Assembly: GCF_044197065.1 (NCBI RefSeq)
Contig: NZ_JBIQOI010000005.1
Coordinates: forward strand, 1-64,000
Length of the DNA: 64,000 nt
Direction of reading: 5' to 3'
From: Kluyvera ascorbata_C
Lineage (GTDB): Bacteria > Pseudomonadota > Gammaproteobacteria > Enterobacterales > Enterobacteriaceae
The position numbers and the translations under genes are program-made. The notes beneath the pieces were generated by a model that made no database searches, had not been told where the DNA came from, and saw only the letters and a list, made by a program, of their open reading frames with translations. Of the stretch, positions 17,751-27,018 are shown in pieces (positions within the stretch are counted from its first letter, which is position 1; every line of letters begins with the position of its first letter).

Positions 17751-20624
17751 ATGACACAGACTTTAAGCCAGCTTGAAAACCGTGGCGCGTTTATTGAACG
17801 TCACATCGGGCCGGATGCCCAGCAGCAGCAAGAGATGCTCAAAACAGTTGGCGCGGATTCATTAAACGCACTGATTGCGCAGATCGTGCCGAAAGATATC
17901 CAGCTTGCTACGCCGCCGCAGGTAGGTGAGGCCACCACAGAATTCGCCGCACTGGCGGAGCTGAAGGCCATTGCCGGTCGCAACAAGCGCTTTAAGTCAT
18001 ACATTGGCATGGGCTACACCCCGGTACAGTTACCGCCGGTTATCCAGCGCAACATGCTGGAAAACCCGGGCTGGTACACCGCGTACACTCCGTATCAGCC
18101 AGAAGTCTCTCAGGGTCGCCTGGAAGCGCTGCTCAACTTCCAGCAGGTCACGCTGGATCTGACCGGCCTCGATATGGCTTCCGCTTCTCTGCTGGACGAA
18201 GCCACCGCGGCGGCTGAAGCAATGGCGATGGCGAAGCGCGTGAGCAAACTGAAGAACGCCAACCGCTTCTTCGTGGCAGCCGACGTGCATCCGCAGACTC
18301 TGGACGTGGTCCGTACCCGTGCGGAAACCTTCGGCTTTGACGTGATTGTCGACGACGCTGACAAAGCGCTGGAGCATCAGGACGTCTTCGGCGTGCTGCT
18401 CCAGCAGGTTGGGACCACCGGTGAAGTTCACGACTACAGCACGCTGATTGCTGAGCTGAAATCCCGCAAAGTGGTGGTTAGCGTTGCCGGTGATTTCATG
18501 GCGCTGGTGTTGTTAACCGCACCGGGCAAACAGGGCGCGGACATTGTCTTCGGCTCTGCGCAGCGTTTCGGCGTACCGATGGGCTACGGCGGCCCGCACG
18601 CGGCATTCTTTGCTGCTAAAGATGAATTCAAACGCGCCATGCCTGGCCGTATTATCGGCGTATCGAAAGATGCCGCTGGTAATACCGCGCTGCGCATGGC
18701 GATGCAGACCCGCGAGCAGCACATTCGCCGCGAGAAAGCGAACTCCAACATTTGTACCTCGCAGGTACTGCTGGCTAACATCGCCAGCCTGTACGCGGTC
18801 TTCCATGGCCCGGTTGGCCTGAAGCGTATCGCGAACCGCATTCACCGTCTGACCGATATTCTGGCAGCCGGTTTGCAGCAGAAAGGGCAGAAGCTGCGCC
18901 ATGCGCACTACTTCGACACCCTGTGCGTGGAAGTGGCGGATAAAGCCGCCGTACTGGCGCGCGCTCAGGCTGCGGAAATCAACCTGCGCAGCGATATCCT
19001 CAACGCCGTCGGCGTGACCCTGAACGAAACCACCACCCGTGAAGACGTGCTGGCGCTGTTTAGCGTGATTCTGGGTGATAACCACGGTCTGGACATCGAC
19101 GCGCTGGATAAAGACGTGGCGCTCGACAGCCGCGCTATCCCACAGGCAATGCTGCGCGACGACGCGATCCTGAGCCATCCGGTGTTTAACCGCTACCACA
19201 GCGAAACCGAGATGATGCGCTACATGCACTCGCTGGAGCGTAAAGATCTGGCGCTGAATCAGGCGATGATCCCGCTGGGCTCCTGCACCATGAAGCTCAA
19301 TGCCGCGGCAGAGATGATCCCTATCACCTGGCCGGAATTTGCTGAACTGCACCCGTTCTGCCCGGTTGACCAGGCGGAAGGCTACCATCAGATGATCGGT
19401 CAGCTCTCCGAATGGCTGGTGAAACTGACCGGCTATGACGCGCTCTGTATGCAGCCGAACTCTGGCGCACAGGGTGAATACGCGGGCCTGCTGGCGATTC
19501 GTCACTACCACGAAAGCCGCAACGACGGTCATCGTGATATCTGTCTGATCCCAAGCTCTGCGCACGGTACCAACCCGGCTTCCGCACAGATGGCGGGGAT
19601 GCAAGTGGTTGTGGTGGCCTGCGATAAGAACGGTAACATCGATCTGGCGGATCTGCGCGCGAAAGCGGAGCAGCATGCGGATAACCTGTCCTGCATCATG
19701 GTGACTTACCCATCCACCCACGGCGTGTACGAAGAGACCATCCGTGAAGTGTGCGAAATCGTCCACCAGTTTGGCGGCCAGGTTTACCTCGACGGCGCGA
19801 ACATGAACGCTCAGGTCGGCATTACTTCCCCAGGCTTTATCGGCGCGGATGTGTCGCACCTCAACCTGCATAAAACCTTCTGCATTCCACACGGCGGCGG
19901 CGGCCCAGGCATGGGGCCTATCGGCGTGAAATCACACCTGGCACCGTTTGTTCCGGGCCATAGCGTGGTGCACATTGAAGGCATGCTGACCCGTCAGGGC
20001 GCGGTTTCCGCAGCACCGTTCGGCAGCGCTTCTATTCTGCCAATCAGCTGGATGTACATCCGCATGATGGGTGCAGAAGGCCTGAAGCAGGCAAGCCAGG
20101 TGGCGATCCTCAACGCTAACTACATTGCGACTCGCCTGAAAGATGCCTATCCGGTGCTCTACACCGGCCGTGACGGTCACGTGGCGCACGAATGTATTCT
20201 GGATATTCGTCCGCTGAAAGAAGAGACCGGCATCAGCGAGCTGGATATTGCTAAGCGCCTGATTGACTACGGTTTCCACGCGCCAACCATGTCCTTCCCG
20301 GTAGCAGGTACGCTGATGGTTGAGCCAACAGAATCCGAAGGTAAAGCCGAACTGGACCGCTTTATTGACGCGATGCTGGCAATCCGCAGCGAAATCGACC
20401 GCGTGAAAGCGGGCGAATGGACGCTCGAAGATAACCCGCTGGTTAACTCCCCGCACACTCAGAACGAGCTGGTGGCGGAATGGAACCACGGTTATACCCG
20501 CGAAATTGCCGTCTTCCCGGCAGGCATGGCGAACAAGTACTGGCCGACGGTGAAACGCCTCGACGACGTTTACGGCGACCGCAACCTGTTCTGCTCCTGC
20601 GTACCGATGAGCGAATATCAGTAA
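17751..20624 (+). CDS. gcvP: glycine dehydrogenase (decarboxylating), P protein
   Basis: GcvP is the PLP enzyme that decarboxylates glycine and passes the aminomethyl group to lipoyl-GcvH. The 957 residues equal the E. coli length and contain both fused halves of the P protein. The N-terminal half has the GMGYTPVQLPPVI stretch. The C-terminal half has the PLP-lysine motif HLNLHKTFCIPHGGGGPG near residue 710. It closes the gcv operon and is followed by a strong terminator. Confidence 0.97.
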   Translation: MTQTLSQLENRGAFIERHIGPDAQQQQEMLKTVGADSLNALIAQIVPKDIQLATPPQVGEATTEFAALAELKAIAGRNKRFKSYIGMGYTPVQLPPVIQRNMLENPGWYTAYTPYQPEVSQGRLEALLNFQQVTLDLTGLDMASASLLDEATAAAEAMAMAKRVSKLKNANRFFVAADVHPQTLDVVRTRAETFGFDVIVDDADKALEHQDVFGVLLQQVGTTGEVHDYSTLIAELKSRKVVVSVAGDFMALVLLTAPGKQGADIVFGSAQRFGVPMGYGGPHAAFFAAKDEFKRAMPGRIIGVSKDAAGNTALRMAMQTREQHIRREKANSNICTSQVLLANIASLYAVFHGPVGLKRIANRIHRLTDILAAGLQQKGQKLRHAHYFDTLCVEVADKAAVLARAQAAEINLRSDILNAVGVTLNETTTREDVLALFSVILGDNHGLDIDALDKDVALDSRAIPQAMLRDDAILSHPVFNRYHSETEMMRYMHSLERKDLALNQAMIPLGSCTMKLNAAAEMIPITWPEFAELHPFCPVDQAEGYHQMIGQLSEWLVKLTGYDALCMQPNSGAQGEYAGLLAIRHYHESRNDGHRDICLIPSSAHGTNPASAQMAGMQVVVVACDKNGNIDLADLRAKAEQHADNLSCIMVTYPSTHGVYEETIREVCEIVHQFGGQVYLDGANMNAQVGITSPGFIGADVSHLNLHKTFCIPHGGGGPGMGPIGVKSHLAPFVPGHSVVHIEGMLTRQGAVSAAPFGSASILPISWMYIRMMGAEGLKQASQVAILNANYIATRLKDAYPVLYTGRDGHVAHECILDIRPLKEETGISELDIAKRLIDYGFHAPTMSFPVAGTLMVEPTESEGKAELDRFIDAMLAIRSEIDRVKAGEWTLEDNPLVNSPHTQNELVAEWNHGYTREIAVFPAGMANKYWPTVKRLDDVYGDRNLFCSCVPMSEYQ

Positions 20625-20646
20625 TCATCTGATTAGGCTATCTTTT

Positions 20647-20674
20647 AAAGGCGCTTCGGCGCCTTTATTTTTTG
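20647..20674 (+). terminator. gcvP rho-independent terminator
   Basis: AAAGGCGC-TTCG-GCGCCTTT followed by ATTTTTTT, 22 bases after the stop. Confidence 0.9.
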
Positions 20675-20684
20675 GGAGACGCGA

Positions 20685-21428
20685 ATGGCAATAGCATTAG
20701 TGACCGGCGCAAGTCGGGGAATTGGTCGGGCGACGGCGTTACAGCTGGCGCAGGAAGGCTATACGGTGGCGGTGAACTATCATCGAAACGAAGCCGCTGC
20801 CAACGAGGTGGTAAACGCAATTATCGCAAAGGGCGGCAAGGCCTTTGCCGTTCAGGCAGATATTGGTGATGAAGCGCAGGTGGAAGGGATGTTTACCCGT
20901 CTCGACCAGCAGGGCGAACCGCTAACGGCGCTGGTCAACAACGCAGGCGTGCTGTTTACCCAAAGCCGTGTAGAGGCGTTAACCGCCGAGCGCATCAACC
21001 GGGTGCTGACCACTAATGTGACCGGATATTTTCTCTGCTGCCGGGAAGCCGTAAAGCGGATGGCAATACCGCACGGCGGGCAGGGCGGGGCGATTGTTAA
21101 CGTCTCCTCGGCGGCGGCGCGGCTGGGCTCGTCGGGTGAATACGTGGACTATGCGGCTTCGAAAGGGGCGATAGATACGCTGACCACTGGGTTGTCGCTG
21201 GAAGTGGCAGCGCAGGGCATTCGGGTGAATGGCGTGAGGCCTGGGTTTATCTATACCGAGATGCATGCTGATGGTGGGGAGCCGGAGCGAGTCGACCGGG
21301 TGAAGTCCGTGCTACCGATGCAGCGTGGTGGCCAGCCGGAAGAGGTAGCGCAGGCGATTGTCTGGCTGCTGAGCGAGAAGGCGTCGTATGTGACGGGGAG
21401 TTTTATTGAGTTGGCGGGTGGAAAGTAG
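20685..21428 (+). CDS. ygfF: SDR family oxidoreductase YgfF
   Basis: A classical short-chain dehydrogenase/reductase of 247 residues, the same length as E. coli YgfF; its substrate is unknown. The NAD(P) loop is TGASRGIG (residues 7-14). NNAG is near 90. The catalytic Ser-Tyr-Lys set is in NVSSAAARLG and YVDYAASKG. The C-terminus EL-AGGK is typical of FabG-like enzymes. GGGAGACGCG precedes the ATG. It starts only 10 bases past the gcvP terminator, so it probably has a promoter overlapping the gcvP end. Confidence 0.93.
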   Translation: MAIALVTGASRGIGRATALQLAQEGYTVAVNYHRNEAAANEVVNAIIAKGGKAFAVQADIGDEAQVEGMFTRLDQQGEPLTALVNNAGVLFTQSRVEALTAERINRVLTTNVTGYFLCCREAVKRMAIPHGGQGGAIVNVSSAAARLGSSGEYVDYAASKGAIDTLTTGLSLEVAAQGIRVNGVRPGFIYTEMHADGGEPERVDRVKSVLPMQRGGQPEEVAQAIVWLLSEKASYVTGSFIELAGGK

Positions 21429-21436
21429 CGTTTTGA

Positions 21437-21518
21437 TTGCCGGATGGCGGCGTAAACGCCTTATCCGGCCTACAGGTTAAGTTCCCGTAGGCCGGATAAG
21501 CGCAGCGCCATCCGGCAA
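21437..21518. repeat. REP (BIME) element pair
   Basis: TTGCCGGATGGCGGCG...TTATCCGGCC then GTAGGCCGGATAAGCGCAGCGCCATCCGGC, two head-to-head units between converging ygfF and bglA. Confidence 0.9.
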
Positions 21519-21522
21519 AAAA

Positions 21523-22956
21523 TTACAGGTTCTCGCCGTTGCTAGCAATCACCGCTTTATACCACTCAAAACTCTTCTTCCGTGAACGCGACATATCGCC
21601 CGTACCATCGTCGTGCTTGTTTACATAGATAAAGCCATAGCGTTTGCTGTACTGCCCGGTGGTGAACGACACGCAGTCGATGCAGCCCCACGGCGTATAG
21701 CCCATCAGGTCCACGCCGTCATAGGTGACCGCTTTCATCATCTCTTCGACGTGCGCGCGCAGATAATCAATGCGGTAGTCGTCGTTGATGCTGCCGTCGG
21801 CTTCGACTTTGTCGTACGCGCCAAAGCCGTTTTCCACGATAAACAGCGGTTTCTGGTAGCGTTCATACAGTTCGCACAGCGAATAGCGCAGGCCAACCGG
21901 GTCAATCTGCCAGCCCCAGTCGGACGCTTTCACGTGCGGGTTCGGGACGCTGCCTTCAAAACCGGAGATCGCGTCGCCGCTGCCGCCTTCCGCCTTCACG
22001 GCGTTGGTCATGTAGTAGCTAAAGCCGAGGTAATCGCAGGTGCCTTCGCGCAGAATCGCCTCGTCGCCCGCTTCCATCTTGATGTTAAAGCCACGGCGTT
22101 CCCACTCGTTCAGCACGTAGCTTGGGTAGTAGCCGCGTAGCTGTACGTCGGTAAAGACGTAGCGTTCACGCATCGATTCCTGAGCAAACATCACGTCTTC
22201 TGGTTTACAGGAGAACGGATAGAGCGCCACCATCGCCAGCATGCAGCCGACTTTCATTTCTGGGTTGATACGACGAGCCGCTTTCACCGCCAGGGCGCTG
22301 GCCACAAACTGGTGGTGCAGCACCTGGTACATGGTCTCTTCCGGGTTTTCATGCTCGGTGTAAACCACGCCGGAGCAGCAGTAGCCGAACAGCGGCGCAC
22401 GCCAGTTACGCTGGTTGTTGATTTCGTTGAAGGTCATCCAGTATTTGACCTTGTTCTTGTAGCGTTCAAACACCACTTCGGAGAAGTGAACGAAGAAATC
22501 AACGACTTTGCGGTTGGTCCAGCCGCCATACTGCTGCACCAGGTGCAGCGGCATTTCGAAGTGGGAGAGGGTAATGACCGGCTCGATGTTGTACTTCAGC
22601 AGTTCATCGAACATGTCATCATAGAATTTCAGCCCTTCTTCATTTGGCTGCGTTTCGTCACCGTTCGGGAAAATGCGCGTCCAGGCGATGGAGGTGCGGA
22701 AGCATTTGAAGCCCATCTCGGCGAACAGCTTGATGTCTTCTTTGTAGTGGCCGTGGAAGTCGATGGCTTCGTGGTTCGGGTAGTATTTCCCCGGCTCGAC
22801 CTGCTGGGTAATTTCGCGCGGAACGCCGTGGGCGCCGCCGGTTAGCACGTCACAGATGCTGGGGCCTTTGCCGCCTTTATTCCAGCCGCCTTCAACCTGG
22901 TGCGCAGCAACCGCGCCACCCCATAAAAAGTCTTTCGGTAAGGTCAGTTTTTTCAT
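21523..22956 (-). CDS. bglA: 6-phospho-beta-glucosidase A (GH1)
   Basis: BglA hydrolyses phosphorylated beta-glucosides such as 6-phospho-arbutin and 6-phospho-salicin after PTS uptake, in the cytosol. The 477-residue product is close to E. coli BglA (479). GH1 signatures are clear: FLWGGAVAAHQVEGG near the start, the acid/base glutamate in MTFNEINNQ, and the nucleophile glutamate in FIVENGFGAYDK. No PTS gene is adjacent, so substrate uptake must be encoded elsewhere. An RpiR-type regulator lies 120 bp upstream on the same strand. Confidence 0.94.
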   Translation of the reverse strand: MKKLTLPKDFLWGGAVAAHQVEGGWNKGGKGPSICDVLTGGAHGVPREITQQVEPGKYYPNHEAIDFHGHYKEDIKLFAEMGFKCFRTSIAWTRIFPNGDETQPNEEGLKFYDDMFDELLKYNIEPVITLSHFEMPLHLVQQYGGWTNRKVVDFFVHFSEVVFERYKNKVKYWMTFNEINNQRNWRAPLFGYCCSGVVYTEHENPEETMYQVLHHQFVASALAVKAARRINPEMKVGCMLAMVALYPFSCKPEDVMFAQESMRERYVFTDVQLRGYYPSYVLNEWERRGFNIKMEAGDEAILREGTCDYLGFSYYMTNAVKAEGGSGDAISGFEGSVPNPHVKASDWGWQIDPVGLRYSLCELYERYQKPLFIVENGFGAYDKVEADGSINDDYRIDYLRAHVEEMMKAVTYDGVDLMGYTPWGCIDCVSFTTGQYSKRYGFIYVNKHDDGTGDMSRSRKKSFEWYKAVIASNGENL

Positions 22957-23076
22957 CTTTGCTATGCTCAGTTATTGGGCTTAATAAATCTGAGTCTAAC
23001 AAAGAGGCAATAAATGTCACGATATAACAAATTCCACCACAGGGAATATGTTACATCGAAAAAACACCCTGTATTT

Positions 23077-23805
23077 TTATGCTAATTTCTTCGCCAGCTT
23101 ACGGCCTAATGATTCCAGAATATAGATAACCGGGATCTGCGTTGTAATATCGTATACCCCGCCGATGCGCGTTTGCGGTACATGCCAGGAGAGGTTGAAG
23201 TCGGCAAGCTTTGCCAGCCGTGAGTGTTCATGGCTAGTGATGGACATCACTTTGCAGCGATGCAGGCTGAACTGTCCGGCAAAACGCAGGATCTCTTCGG
23301 TTTCGCCTGAGACCGAAAGCACGATCGCCAGCGCATTTTTCGCCATATCGTTGGTGACGGGAAAATAAGGATCGTCGATATGGTTGCTGAATTTTCCTAT
23401 ATTTGAGAAAAAGCGTGCGCCATATTTTGCCAGCGAGCCAGACGTGCCTGCACCGACAAATATAATACGTTCTGATGCGAGAATAATATCAACCGCATCA
23501 TTCAGTAACTTATCAAATTCGTCATTATTAACGCCTTTGAAAAAGCTGATGATTTCGCTAGCGCCAAAATTAGCCTGTTGCGGTTCATCCTGCTCTAAAT
23601 ACAATTTGAAGCGTACCCGAAACTCCGAGTAACCTTCGCAGTTGAGCTTTTTACAAAAGCGCATCACCGTAGTGGTAGAGACGCCCGCTGCGTCAGCCAG
23701 TTCACGGATGGTCATGTACATCACCGTGTCACGATTTTTAATGACGTAGTGATAGACCATCATCTCTAGATTATTGAGGCTGGCAACGGCGGCGTGGGAG
23801 AACAT
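23077..23805 (-). CDS. RpiR-family transcriptional regulator
   Basis: A 242-residue regulator with an N-terminal RpiR-type helix-turn-helix (TIRELADAAGVSTTTVMRFCKKLN, about residues 31-54) and a C-terminal SIS sugar-phosphate-binding domain (from about residue 100, FVGAGTSGSLAKYGA). Such proteins sense phosphosugars. The ATG at 23805 is used; the frame stays open a further 49 codons upstream but would then overlap divergent yqfB. It is codirectional with bglA and the only regulator nearby, so control of bglA is the simplest inference. I do not recall an RpiR gene at this place in E. coli K-12. Confidence 0.85.
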   Translation of the reverse strand: MFSHAAVASLNNLEMMVYHYVIKNRDTVMYMTIRELADAAGVSTTTVMRFCKKLNCEGYSEFRVRFKLYLEQDEPQQANFGASEIISFFKGVNNDEFDKLLNDAVDIILASERIIFVGAGTSGSLAKYGARFFSNIGKFSNHIDDPYFPVTNDMAKNALAIVLSVSGETEEILRFAGQFSLHRCKVMSITSHEHSRLAKLADFNLSWHVPQTRIGGVYDITTQIPVIYILESLGRKLAKKLA

Positions 23806-23856
23806 GCTCACGGTGATGGATACTCGTAAAAATAGATGACCTGAGGGAATGATAAC

Positions 23857-24171
23857 ATGCAGCCAAACGACATTACTTTTTTTCAGCGCTTTCAGGACGA
23901 CATTCTCGCCGGGCGTAAAACCATTACGCTGCGCGACGCGGCTGAGTCGCACTTTAAGGTTGGGGATGTGTTGCGCGTCGGGCGCTATGAAGATGATGGC
24001 TATTTCTGCACGATTCGTGTGGTGGCGACCTCAACCGTTACGATGGATACGGTGAGCGAACGCCATGCGGAGCAGGAAAATATGAGCCTGCCGGAGCTGA
24101 AAAAAGTGATTGCCGATATCTATCCGGGTGAGAATCTATTCTATGTGATTGAATTTGAACGCGTTGAGTGA
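23857..24171 (+). CDS. yqfB: N4-acetylcytidine amidohydrolase (ASCH domain)
   Basis: YqfB is a very small ASCH-domain enzyme that hydrolyses N4-acetylcytidine to cytidine and acetate. The 104-residue product (E. coli 103) keeps the catalytic residues reported for E. coli: Lys21, Thr24 and Glu74. It is divergent from the RpiR-family gene, with a 51-bp gap that must hold both promoters. Confidence 0.93.
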   Translation: MQPNDITFFQRFQDDILAGRKTITLRDAAESHFKVGDVLRVGRYEDDGYFCTIRVVATSTVTMDTVSERHAEQENMSLPELKKVIADIYPGENLFYVIEFERVE

Positions 24172-24329
24172 AAGTGCGTACATGTGTTAGCTGAATGGTT
24201 TTGTTAACTTGTTGATTATTATGAGTTTACAAATATTCATCTTTTTATTTTAGCTTACATGTGTTCACTGGAACTATTCTCAGTTACGCTAGGGTGTTTG
24301 CTTTATTTGTCGTTCGCCCGGAGCGCGTA

Positions 24330-24992
24330 ATGGATAAGAAACCACTCATTAAGCAGGGATATTCTCTGGCAGAGGAAATTGCCAATAGCATCAGCCACGG
24401 CGTTGGCTTTGTCCTGGGAATTGTCGGGCTGGTTTTGCTGCTGGTTCAGGCGGTTGACGCCAATGCCAGCGCGACGGCTATCACCAGCTATAGCCTGTAC
24501 GGCGGCAGTATGATCCTGCTGTTTTTGGCCTCCACGCTGTATCACGCGATCCCTTCGCAGCGCGCCAAGGTATGGCTGAAAAAATTCGACCACTGCGCTA
24601 TCTATCTGCTGATCGCCGGAACCTATACGCCGTTCCTGCTGGTGGGGCTGGACTCACCGCTGGCGAAAGGGCTGATGATGGTTATCTGGAGCCTGGCGCT
24701 GCTGGGGATCCTGTTTAAGCTGACCATTGCGCATCGCTTTAAAATCTTGTCGCTGGTGACTTATCTCACGATGGGCTGGCTGTCGCTGATTGTGGTCTAT
24801 CAGTTGGCGGTGAAGCTCGACATCGGCGGCGTCACGCTGCTGGCGGTGGGCGGGATAGTGTATTCGCTGGGGGTAATTTTCTACGTCTGCAAGCGCATTC
24901 CTTACAACCATGCTATCTGGCATGCGTTTGTGCTGGGCGGTAGCGCCTGTCATTTTCTGGCGATTTATCTGTACGTGGGACAACACGCATAG
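24330..24992 (+). CDS. trhA: hemolysin III family membrane protein TrhA (YqfA)
   Basis: A polytopic membrane protein of the hemolysin III/PAQR-like family, reported in E. coli to help membrane energetics and fluidity. The 220-residue product has about seven hydrophobic segments. The family signature residues are in SLAEEIANSISHG near the N-terminus, the STLYHA stretch, and the C-terminal HAIWHAFVLGGSACHF. The ATG at 24330 gives the E. coli-like start (MxxKPLIKQGYSLAEE); an in-frame codon 69 bases upstream would add unrelated residues. Confidence 0.9.
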   Translation: MDKKPLIKQGYSLAEEIANSISHGVGFVLGIVGLVLLLVQAVDANASATAITSYSLYGGSMILLFLASTLYHAIPSQRAKVWLKKFDHCAIYLLIAGTYTPFLLVGLDSPLAKGLMMVIWSLALLGILFKLTIAHRFKILSLVTYLTMGWLSLIVVYQLAVKLDIGGVTLLAVGGIVYSLGVIFYVCKRIPYNHAIWHAFVLGGSACHFLAIYLYVGQHA

Positions 24993-25004
24993 ATTCGCTG
25001 TAAC

Positions 25005-25124
25005 CCCGGGGTCGGCGTAAACGCCTCGCCCGAGCTACGTTTTGTAGGCCGGATAAGGCAACGCCGCCATCCGGCAGCCTGCACCGAACTGCCTGATGGC
25101 GCCACGCTTATCAGGCCTACAAAT
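25005..25124. repeat. cluster of REP elements
   Basis: Three REP-like palindromes in a row: GGGTCGGCGTAAACGCCTCGCCC, then GTAGGCCGGATAAGGCAACGCCGCCATCCGGC, then GCCTGATGGCGCCACGCTTATCAGGC. They lie between converging trhA and ygfZ. Confidence 0.85.
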
Positions 25125-26107
25125 TACTCTTCGTCTAACGAATACGGCAGCGGCTTGATGCTCAACGTGTTGGCATCGTCGCGCACGCGGAACACGCTGT
25201 CGGCTTCCATATCGTTGTTCATCACCACCTGCACCAGTACCTGACCATCTTCCAGCTGTACGGCGGCCAGCACGGTGCCGGTACGTCGCCAGTTGTCACC
25301 CATCTTGAGTTCAAGGTCTTCACCGGCTTCCGGTACGCGAGCGGCTTTGCCTGCCAGCGTCCACAGTGCGCGTTTGTTAGCCCCGCGGAACTTCGCGCGA
25401 GCCACCATCTCCTGCCCGGTATAGCACCCTTTTTTGAAGCTGATGCCGCCCAGCGCCTGCAGGTTGGTGGCCTGCGGAATAAACTGCGCGCTGTTCGCTT
25501 CATCAATCACCGGCAGACCAGCTTCGATATCCAGCGCCAGCCACTGCTGGCTGTTGTTGAGCTGTGCTTCCCCGCGCAGCGCTTCGGTAACGCGTTCTGC
25601 GGTCGCGGTATCGGTCACCAGCAGGAAACGTTCTTCCGGATGGGCAAACCATAGCAGGGAAGTTTCACCTTCTTGCAGGCAAGGTTTCTCGGCGTTTGGC
25701 AGCGCAGAGAACAGGTTGGCCAGCGCAGCGCGAGCCTGGAAACCAGCGACGCCGAGCAGGACAACATCATCGTTTGGCGCAATCACCACCTTCGAGAAGA
25801 CCGCGTATTTTTTCAGCTGGGTCAGCTGCGCTTCGCGCACGCTGCGACGTTCAATAAAAGCGAAACCGTCCTGACGGTGGAACAAACGCAGGTTGCTCCA
25901 CATTTTGCCTTTGGCATCGCAGTGGGCGACCAGCAGATGCTGATCTTCGCTCAGCTGCGCCACATCTGCCGTGACCTGGCCCTGCAGGTATTTCTCACTG
26001 TCGGCACCGGTAACGGTCGCCAGCGCCCAATCATCAAGCGTCATCAGCGTCAGCGGCAAACGGGCTGCAACGCCGGGCTGACGTGGAGGAAACGGAGTAA
26101 AAGCCAT
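25124..26107 (-). CDS. ygfZ: tRNA-modifying protein YgfZ (folate-dependent, Fe-S repair)
   Basis: YgfZ (COG0354) supports Fe-S enzymes such as MiaB and is related to GcvT-like folate-binding proteins. The 327-residue product (E. coli 326) keeps the invariant KGCYTGQE motif with Cys228. The ATG at 26107 gives the known MAFTPFPPRQ start; an upstream ATG 13 codons away looks like leader. It is divergent from sdhE. Confidence 0.95.
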   Translation of the reverse strand: MAFTPFPPRQPGVAARLPLTLMTLDDWALATVTGADSEKYLQGQVTADVAQLSEDQHLLVAHCDAKGKMWSNLRLFHRQDGFAFIERRSVREAQLTQLKKYAVFSKVVIAPNDDVVLLGVAGFQARAALANLFSALPNAEKPCLQEGETSLLWFAHPEERFLLVTDTATAERVTEALRGEAQLNNSQQWLALDIEAGLPVIDEANSAQFIPQATNLQALGGISFKKGCYTGQEMVARAKFRGANKRALWTLAGKAARVPEAGEDLELKMGDNWRRTGTVLAAVQLEDGQVLVQVVMNNDMEADSVFRVRDDANTLSIKPLPYSLDEE

Positions 26108-26354
26108 ATTGATGTCCTGAATAGAGTTGCGAACGCACTTATTCACTCATGGTAAAAGAGATGCTTACCATTGCAAGCGGTTTTGCAGGGCGTTTTGTGC
26201 CCTCTGTGCGTTCTGCGAAGCGGATCGAAAGAAAAATAATCCCATTCATTTTTAAGGGGTTTTATCGGAATTTGACGCGCATAATGTGATATTCCGGTAA
26301 GGTAACGGCAAAAAACACGTTAAACTAGACACAACGTAATGCTGGAAGGAAATT

Positions 26355-26621
26355 ATGGACATCAATAATAAAGCCCGTATCCACTGGGCATGCCGCCGCG
26401 GTATGCGCGAACTCGATATCTCCATCATGCCGTTCTTTGAGCACGAGTACGACACACTCAGCGATGAAGACAAAGCCATTTTTATTCGTCTGCTTGAATG
26501 CGACGATCCTGACCTTTTCAACTGGCTGATGAACCACGGTAAACCTGCCGACGCTAACCTTGAGCGCATGGTACAACTTATTCAAACACGGAATCGGGAA
26601 CGTGGTCCTGTGGCAATCTGA
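26355..26621 (+). CDS. sdhE: FAD assembly factor SdhE
   Basis: SdhE (YgfY, also named CptB) helps attach FAD covalently to SdhA and FrdA. The 88-residue product equals E. coli and has the required RGxxE motif (RGMRE, residues 15-19). It was also described as an antitoxin to CptA, but the flavinylation role is better supported. A GGAAGGAAATT ribosome site precedes the ATG. Its end overlaps the start of cptA by 20 bases. Confidence 0.95.
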   Translation: MDINNKARIHWACRRGMRELDISIMPFFEHEYDTLSDEDKAIFIRLLECDDPDLFNWLMNHGKPADANLERMVQLIQTRNRERGPVAI

Positions 26622-27018
26622 TTTACGCGTCTCCTGGCGCTCACAGTGGCTTTCATTGTTGCTCCACGGTCTGGTGGCGGCTTTCGTGCTGCTGATGCCC
26701 TGGCCGTTGAGCTACACTCCGCTCTGGTTGCTTTTGCTCTCGCTGGTGGTCTTTGACTGCGTTCGCAGCCAGCGACGCATTCATTCGCACCAGGGGGAAA
26801 TTAAGCTGCTGATGGACTCAAGGCTGCGCTGGCGCAATCAGGATTACGAACTGCTTGGCGCGCCGTGGATGCTGAATTCGGGGATGATGCTACGGATTCG
26901 TCGCCTGGAAGGAGGCCGTCGTCAGCACCTGTGGCTGGCGGCAGATAGCATGAATCCTGAAGAGTGGCGTGACCTGCGGCGGTTACTCCTGCAGCAGCCC
27001 ACGCCAACTAAGCACTAG
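26602..27018 (+). CDS. cptA: YgfX/CptA family membrane protein
   Basis: A 138-residue inner-membrane protein (E. coli YgfX 135). Two hydrophobic segments lie at about residues 15-55, followed by a soluble part with the GEIKLLMDSRLRWR and RQHLWLAADSM stretches. In E. coli it interacts with SdhE and has been reported to inhibit MreB/FtsZ assembly; its normal role is unsettled. The start is GTG at 26602, inside the sdhE coding region, giving MVLWQSDLRVSW; this overlap is the same as in E. coli. The stop overlaps the fldB stop tail to tail. Confidence 0.9.
   Translation: MVLWQSDLRVSWRSQWLSLLLHGLVAAFVLLMPWPLSYTPLWLLLLSLVVFDCVRSQRRIHSHQGEIKLLMDSRLRWRNQDYELLGAPWMLNSGMMLRIRRLEGGRRQHLWLAADSMNPEEWRDLRRLLLQQPTPTKH

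Noticed and set aside
18513..19892. A 459-codon open frame on the minus strand inside gcvP
   Set aside because: It lies wholly opposite a clear, full-length gcvP. Its composition (rich in His, Arg, Val, Gln) is that of an antisense shadow in GC-rich third-position DNA, and it matches no family.
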